From assembly GCA_029959865.1 (NCBI GenBank), contig JASCPE010000005.1, positions 62,001 through 126,000 on the forward strand: DNA of 64,000 bases. Reading direction: 5' to 3'. Source of the DNA: Microbacteriaceae bacterium PS02070 (GTDB lineage: Bacteria > Actinomycetota > Actinomycetes > Actinomycetales > Microbacteriaceae). The translations under genes were made by a program, and so were the position numbers. The notes below the pieces were generated by a model. The model was given only the letters and a program-made list of their open reading frames with translations, was not told the origin of the DNA and did no database searches. Each line of letters begins with the position of its first letter. The stretch's first letter is position 1. Shown here piece by piece: positions 59,495 to 64,000 of this stretch.

Positions 59495-62104
59495 TCAGCA
59501 GCTCGTGCTGTCGTACTGGATCGTGACGCGGTCGTTTCGGTTGACGGACTCACCGGCGCCCGGACTCGTGCCCGTCACCTGATCGGGGGTATCGGCCGCT
59601 TCCTCATCCGGACGCTCGCCCTCTTCACCCTCGTTATCGCCTTCGTCGTCGTTTCCGCCACCGACGTCGTTACACTGCATGCCGATGTTGGTGAACCCAG
59701 CATCGCGCAACGCGGACTCGGCATCCTGTGGGCTTCCGCCGACGCTCGGAACGGTCACGCCGTCGCCGTTGGACGGGCGAATCGTCACGGTCGAACCGGC
59801 GATCACACGACCGGCACCGGGGTCCTGCGCCGCGATGGTGCCCTCGGCCTGACCGCTGTCGACCTCGCTTCCGACGACGACGGTGAAGCCGGCGTTGGTG
59901 AGGATCGTGCGGGCATCGTCGACGCTGCGGCCGATGACGTTCGGCAGGTTCGAGTACTGCTGACGCGTGAGGTCGTCGTCGGGCCCGGGGAAGGCTTCGC
60001 CGCCGTACTTGGCATTCGCGGCGCGCTGGATCTCCGGCCAGATGGCGTTTCGGATGCGGCTGAGCTGCCACCCGTTCTCGTATTGGCCGTTGAGCTTGAC
60101 CCTGCCTTCGACATTGCCGACCCAGACGACGGAGGCGACTTCAGTGCTGGCGCCGTCCATCCAGGTGTGCTCGTACTCGTGGATACCGGTCTTACCGAAG
60201 ATCGGCGTTCCGTCGTAGGTCTTGGCTCCCACGCCGGTGCCGTCCATCACGGATTCCAGCACCCAGGCCGACGTCGAGGCGACGGCCTCTGTCATCACGC
60301 GCTCACAGGTGGTCTCCGGAGCGGGAAGCTCGTTGCCGTCCGAGTCGGTGACCCGGTCGATCGCCTTCGGCTCGCACAGGATCCCGTTTGCAGCGATCGC
60401 GGCATACGCTGCGGCCATGTCGATCGGGGCGACGTTGGAGGAGCCCAGCACGTTATACGGCTCGTTGTTGTCGTCGAGCGGCGTGCCGTCCCCGCGCGTG
60501 ACGCCCATCTTCATCGCGACCTCGTTGGTGGAGCACACGGTGATCTGTTCTGCCATCGCGAGGAAGCCGGAGTTCAGCGAGTCTGCGGTGAATCTCTTCA
60601 CCGTGCCGACGTAGCCGGGACTCTGCTCGAAGTTACCGACGTGGCCGGCCTGTCCGGTGTTGTCGGTCGGGACCTCCTGCACATCATCGCCACAGGTCTT
60701 GACCTGTTTCGTGCCGATGCGTCCGTTGACCACGGCGTTGGCAGACTTCCCCTGTTCGAGCCAGTTCACGAGGCTGAACGTCTTATAGGTAGACCCGGCG
60801 GACCACCCGATGCCGCCGTTGTTGGCCTGGCGCACGTTGAAGTTGATCGCAGACTTATTGGGATCGTCCGTTTCGCCCGCCGTGTACTCCGTGTTCTGCA
60901 CCATCGACAGGACCCGGCCGGTGCCGACTTCGACCTGGATGGCGGAGGATCCGAGCTCCATGTAGTCCACCGAGGAGGGGACGATCTCCATCGCCTCGCT
61001 CGCCGTCGACTGGAGGTCAGGGTCGAGCGTCGTGTACACCTTGAGACCGCCGCGGCGGAGGGTTGCGGTGCGCTCTTCGGCGGTCTCGCCGAACGCCTCG
61101 TCGTTCTCGATGACGGTGCGGACATAGTCGCAGAAGTACTCGGCGCCGGAAGCCATCGAGCAGCCCTGAGCACGCGGAGTGATCTTCGGTTCGATCGGGG
61201 CCTCGCGTGCCTCTGTGTATTCCGCTTCGGAGATCTTTCCGTCGGTGTACATGCGGTAGAGCACGTAGTTGCGCCGGTCCAGCGTCTCGGCGTACCCGTT
61301 CGCCTCGCCGTTGGTCTCACTGTTCGGCAGGTCGATGCGGTAGAAGTTCGGTGCCTTCACGATGCCGGCAAGTGCTGCGGCCTGGCTGAGTGTTAGGTCG
61401 TTGGCGCTGACGCCGAAGTAGTACTCCGCGGCGGCGCCGATGCCGTATACGTCACCACCGAAGCTGGCGATGTTGAGGTAGCCGAGGAGGATTTCGTTCT
61501 TCGTGGACTGCTTCTCGATCTGGATGGCGTAGCGCATCTCCTGCGCCTTGCGCTCAAGGCCGGCCGACCCGTCGGTGGCCGACGCCTCGTTGAAGCACGC
61601 CTCGACTTCTTCTTGGGAGACGGCTTCGCGCTCGCAGTTTTGCACGCGGACGTTCTTGACGTACTGCTGGGTGATCGAGGAGGCGCCGCGCTGGCCGGAG
61701 CTGGTCAGGTTCTCGGCGAGCGCTGAAAGCGTGCCGAGCAGGTCGACGCCACCGTGCGAGTAGAAGTTCTTGTCTTCACTGGAGAGGACAGCGTCGTAGA
61801 CGAGGGGGTTCACTTCGTCCCACGTCACCGGAATGCGGTTCTGGTCGTAGAACTCGGCCATGAGTTCGTCGTCGCCGTCTTCGTTCTCCGCGTAGATCTC
61901 CGTCGGCAGCATGAGCTTGTCGATCTGGAGGTAGCTCGGCATGTTCTCGAACACGGAGATCGCGCTCGATGCTGCATACCCGCCCACCGCGATCGCGGGC
62001 GTGACCGTCGCCGTCACGAGGACGCCTGCCACAGCACTCAGACCGACGAGACCGAGGAGACCGCCGACGACACCGGAGAACGTCCGCTTTTTGGCTTGGG
62101 GCAT
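59495..62104 (-). CDS. Class A penicillin-binding protein with PASTA domains
   Basis: The predicted protein has 869 residues: a transmembrane helix (about 10-45), a GT51 transglycosylase with VLSSEDKNFYSHGGVD and GASSITQQYVKN, and a transpeptidase with SxxK in WSAGSTYKTFSLV. KTG is in FGKTGIHEY. Two PASTA domains follow (LPNVIGRSVDDARTILTNAG; VPSVGGSPQDAESALRDAGF), then an acidic tail. It polymerises and crosslinks peptidoglycan. TACCAT on the minus strand ends 7 nt before the ATG, suggesting a leaderless start. Its residue order resembles PonA of actinobacteria. Confidence 0.93.
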   Translation of the reverse strand: MPQAKKRTFSGVVGGLLGLVGLSAVAGVLVTATVTPAIAVGGYAASSAISVFENMPSYLQIDKLMLPTEIYAENEDGDDELMAEFYDQNRIPVTWDEVNPLVYDAVLSSEDKNFYSHGGVDLLGTLSALAENLTSSGQRGASSITQQYVKNVRVQNCEREAVSQEEVEACFNEASATDGSAGLERKAQEMRYAIQIEKQSTKNEILLGYLNIASFGGDVYGIGAAAEYYFGVSANDLTLSQAAALAGIVKAPNFYRIDLPNSETNGEANGYAETLDRRNYVLYRMYTDGKISEAEYTEAREAPIEPKITPRAQGCSMASGAEYFCDYVRTVIENDEAFGETAEERTATLRRGGLKVYTTLDPDLQSTASEAMEIVPSSVDYMELGSSAIQVEVGTGRVLSMVQNTEYTAGETDDPNKSAINFNVRQANNGGIGWSAGSTYKTFSLVNWLEQGKSANAVVNGRIGTKQVKTCGDDVQEVPTDNTGQAGHVGNFEQSPGYVGTVKRFTADSLNSGFLAMAEQITVCSTNEVAMKMGVTRGDGTPLDDNNEPYNVLGSSNVAPIDMAAAYAAIAANGILCEPKAIDRVTDSDGNELPAPETTCERVMTEAVASTSAWVLESVMDGTGVGAKTYDGTPIFGKTGIHEYEHTWMDGASTEVASVVWVGNVEGRVKLNGQYENGWQLSRIRNAIWPEIQRAANAKYGGEAFPGPDDDLTRQQYSNLPNVIGRSVDDARTILTNAGFTVVVGSEVDSGQAEGTIAAQDPGAGRVIAGSTVTIRPSNGDGVTVPSVGGSPQDAESALRDAGFTNIGMQCNDVGGGNDDEGDNEGEEGERPDEEAADTPDQVTGTSPGAGESVNRNDRVTIQYDSTSC

Positions 62105-62111
62105 AGGCTTG

Positions 62112-62117
62112 ATGGTA
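62112..62117 (-). promoter_or_regulatory. -10 box TACCAT for a leaderless PBP gene
   Basis: On the minus strand TACCAT ends 7 nt before ATG 62104. No ribosome-binding site is seen in the 7 nt between. Confidence 0.45.
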
Positions 62118-62180
62118 AGCGAAATACCTGGGGGAGGGCTCCATGCCACCCCGCCGACGCGACAACGATCGGGAGACGAA

Positions 62181-62399
62181 ATGACCACGTGGGAGTACCT
62201 CACAACCCCCCTGCTCATCCACAACACCGCGGCCATTTTGAACAACTGGGGCAAGCAGGGCTGGGAACTGGTCCAGGTCGTCACCGGACCCGAGGGCGGG
62301 CTCGTCGCCTACTTCAAGCGGCCGGTCGGTGGCGGAGTAGCCAACGCTGGACTCGGTGCCGCGGCGCAGGCCGCGCAGCAGTTCGAGGGACAGCAGTGA
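62181..62399 (+). CDS. DUF4177-like small protein
   Basis: The predicted protein has 72 residues. It opens TTWEYLTTPLLIHNTAAILN and continues NNWGKQGWELVQVVTGPEG, the WE...GWELVQV pattern of DUF4177. The C-terminus is a Gly/Ala-rich tail ending in QQFEGQQ. ATG 62181 has gggaga 6 nt upstream. The stop overlaps the RidA gene as GTGA. The function is unknown. Confidence 0.8.
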   Translation: MTTWEYLTTPLLIHNTAAILNNWGKQGWELVQVVTGPEGGLVAYFKRPVGGGVANAGLGAAAQAAQQFEGQQ

Positions 62400-62863
62400 G
62401 CATCTCCGAGCGCCTCAGCGACCTCGGGATCGACCTGCCCTCGGTCGTCCCGCCGGTCGCCGCGTACATCCCCGCGAAGGTGCATGGTGCGCTCGTCTAC
62501 ACCGCAGGGCAGCTTCCGATGGTCGACGGTGCGCTTCCCGCGACCGGGAAGGTAGGGGAAGGTTCGGGACTGGTCTCGGCCGCGGACGCCCAGACACTCG
62601 CGCGCCAGAGCGCACTCAATGCGATCGCTGCGGCTGCGGCTGCCGTCGGCGACGTGAACAAGCTCACCGGTGTCGTCAAGGTCGTCGGCTTCGTCGCGTC
62701 CGTGCCTGAGTTCACCGGTCAACCCGGCGTCATCAATGGTGCGAGCGAACTCCTCGGCGAGGTCTTCGGCGATGCGGGAATCCACGCACGCAGTGCCGTC
62801 GGCGTTCCCGTCCTTCCGCTGGACTCACCCGTCGAGGTCGAGGTCATCTTCTCCCTCGACTGA
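62396..62863 (+). CDS. RidA-family (YjgF-like) protein
   Basis: The predicted protein has 155 residues, the longer actinobacterial RidA type. VVPPVAAYIPAKVHGALVYT, AGQLPMVDGALPATGKVGEG and the arginine in the C-terminal GDAGIHARSAVGVPVLPLD fit the family. RidA proteins hydrolyse reactive enamine/imine intermediates made by PLP enzymes. The conserved catalytic Arg is likely the HARSAVGV arginine. It is translationally coupled to the DUF4177 gene and converges on acs 7 bp away. Confidence 0.88.
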   Translation: MSISERLSDLGIDLPSVVPPVAAYIPAKVHGALVYTAGQLPMVDGALPATGKVGEGSGLVSAADAQTLARQSALNAIAAAAAAVGDVNKLTGVVKVVGFVASVPEFTGQPGVINGASELLGEVFGDAGIHARSAVGVPVLPLDSPVEVEVIFSLD

Positions 62864-62870
62864 CCGAGGG

Positions 62871-64000
62871 CTACTTCACCTGGGCGCTGATGACCGTCAT
62901 GACGGCGGTGTCGGCGAGGGTCGTCGTGTCGCCGACCTCTCGCCCCTCGGCCACATCGCGGAGCAACCGACGCATGATCTTGCCCGAGCGGGTCTTGGGC
63001 AGCTCGCCCACGATGTAGACGTCGCGCGGGCGTGCGATGGGTCCGATCTGGTCGCCGACCCATCTGCGGAGCGTGTCTGCGAGGCCCTCGGGGGAGTGCT
63101 CGTTGAGGAAGGACTGCTTGACGATCACGAACGCGACCACGGCCTGGCCGGTTGTCTCGTCCGCGGCGCCGACGACGGCGGACTCCGCGACGGCCTCATT
63201 CCCGACGAGCGCCGATTCGATCTCGGTCGTGGACAGGCGATGCCCGGACACATTCATGACATCGTCGACGCGGCCCAGGAGCCAGACGTCGCCGTCATCG
63301 TCGAGGCGGGCTCCGTCGCCCGCGAAGTAGTAGCCCTGCTTCTCGAACTTCTCCCAGTACGTCTCCTTGAACCGCTCCGGGTCGCCCCAGATGCCACGCA
63401 GCATGCTCGGCCACGGCTGGGACACGACGAGGAGGCCACCGTTGCCGTTTCCGACGTGGCTTCCGTCCTCATCTACGACGTCGATGGAGATACCCGGCAC
63501 CGGAACCTGCGCGCTGCCCGGCTTGGTCTCGGTGACGCCCGGAAGTGCGGAGATCATGATCGCGCCCGTCTCGGTCTGCCACCACGTGTCCACGATCGGC
63601 GCCGTCTTGCCGCCGATGATCTTGCGGTACCACATCCAGGCCTCGGGGTTGATCGGCTCACCCACCGAACCCAGGAGCCGCAAGGAGGACAGGTCGAACT
63701 TCTGCGGGATCTGCCGACCGAGCTTCATGAATGAGCGGATGGCGGTCGGCGCCGTATAGAGAATCGTCACGCCGTACTTCTCCACCAGCTCCCACCAGCG
63801 TCCCGGGTGCGGCGAGTCGGGCGTTCCTTCGTAGAGCACCTGCGTCGCGCCGTTGGCGAGGGGACCGTACGTCACATACGTGTGCCCGGTGATCCACCCG
63901 ATGTCTGCCGTGCACCAGAAGACGTCGGTCTCCGGGTGGATATCGTGCACGACCTTGTTCGTGAACGCCGCCTGTGTCAGGTAGCCCCCCGAAGTGTGCA
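62871..64000 (-). CDS. acs: Acetyl-coenzyme A synthetase, C-terminal part (5' end beyond the window)
   Basis: At least 376 residues are visible, and the frame is open to the window edge, so the start lies outside. The adenylate-forming core has CTADIGWITGHTYVTYGPLA, TWWQTETGAIMISALPG and YFAGDGARLDDDGDVWLLG. The hinge VSGHRLSTTEIESALV precedes the C-terminal domain. The catalytic, acetylatable lysine is in PKTRSGKIMRRLLR. It converts acetate, ATP and CoA to acetyl-CoA. Together with Pta-AckA it gives two acetate assimilation routes. Confidence 0.96.
   Translation of the reverse strand, partial: HTSGGYLTQAAFTNKVVHDIHPETDVFWCTADIGWITGHTYVTYGPLANGATQVLYEGTPDSPHPGRWWELVEKYGVTILYTAPTAIRSFMKLGRQIPQKFDLSSLRLLGSVGEPINPEAWMWYRKIIGGKTAPIVDTWWQTETGAIMISALPGVTETKPGSAQVPVPGISIDVVDEDGSHVGNGNGGLLVVSQPWPSMLRGIWGDPERFKETYWEKFEKQGYYFAGDGARLDDDGDVWLLGRVDDVMNVSGHRLSTTEIESALVGNEAVAESAVVGAADETTGQAVVAFVIVKQSFLNEHSPEGLADTLRRWVGDQIGPIARPRDVYIVGELPKTRSGKIMRRLLRDVAEGREVGDTTTLADTAVMTVISAQVK

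Noticed and set aside
59288..61396. A 702-codon open frame on the plus strand
   Set aside because: It is antisense to the penicillin-binding protein and metallophosphoesterase, both clearly real.

Overview
The window looks like a core chromosomal segment of a high-GC actinobacterium, most likely of the family Microbacteriaceae (a Microbacterium relative). The evidence is very high GC, frequent GTG starts, ATGA/GTGA gene overlaps, the cydABDC cluster, the dnaX-recR-lysC-asd block, a small actinobacterial SRP RNA, and DUF3105/DUF305 and sunset-domain proteins. Genes are dense. I see no prophage, IS element, CRISPR array or plasmid backbone. Taxonomy is inferred from gene content only.

Layout. 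1-379 holds two tandem copies of an 83-bp nested palindrome. 380-1776 is a leftward DUF3105/DUF305 pair. 1901-7120 runs rightward: an AlkZ-like winged-helix protein, a Bcr/CflA-type exporter, a PAP2 phosphatase and a HerA-like ATPase. 7161-12952 is the leftward cytochrome bd operon cydA-cydB-cydD-cydC. 13164-21669 mixes small unknown genes, two LLM flavin monooxygenases, a thiolase, a NYN-LOTUS protein and a metY-monooxygenase pair that overlaps by 4 nt. 21860-25014 is a four-gene osmoprotectant ABC transporter. 25109-31077 carries a disulfide-type flavoprotein, a secreted repeat protein with a sunset domain, a GNAT, a NUDIX and membrane proteins. tRNA-Ser(GGA) is at 31245-31332, followed by the leftward moxR-DUF58-transglutaminase operon and then the SRP RNA gene ffs.

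36099-42828 is carbon metabolism: pta-ackA, then beta-phosphoglucomutase with a GH65 disaccharide phosphorylase. 42961-49195 is dnaX-recR-lysC-(phosphotransferase)-asd. 49248-53981 holds mqo, a dienoyl-CoA-reductase-like flavoprotein, a small repeat-bearing ORF, a pyrimidine-dimer glycosylase and tdk. 53982-54427 is the second pair of nested palindromes plus the regulatory region of a FadR-type regulator-lldD lactate operon. 56439-64000 has a MerR regulator, a HAD hydrolase, a tandem 135-bp repeat abutting tRNA-Pro(CGG), a metallophosphoesterase, a PASTA-bearing penicillin-binding protein, DUF4177 and RidA genes, and the 3' part of acs.

Functionally the window links lactate and malate oxidation into the quinone pool (lldD, mqo, cydAB), acetate exchange (pta, ackA, acs), disaccharide phosphorolysis, aspartate-family amino acid entry (lysC, asd) and sulfur assimilation (metY with a monooxygenase). 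The least explained signals are non-coding. They are a four-copy, exactly 83-bp two-tier palindrome family (arms 14-10-8-19-8-10-14), the tRNA-Pro-anchored tandem repeat, and several long perfect palindromes next to start codons. A recurrent TANNNT-N6/7-start arrangement marks at least nine probable leaderless genes.
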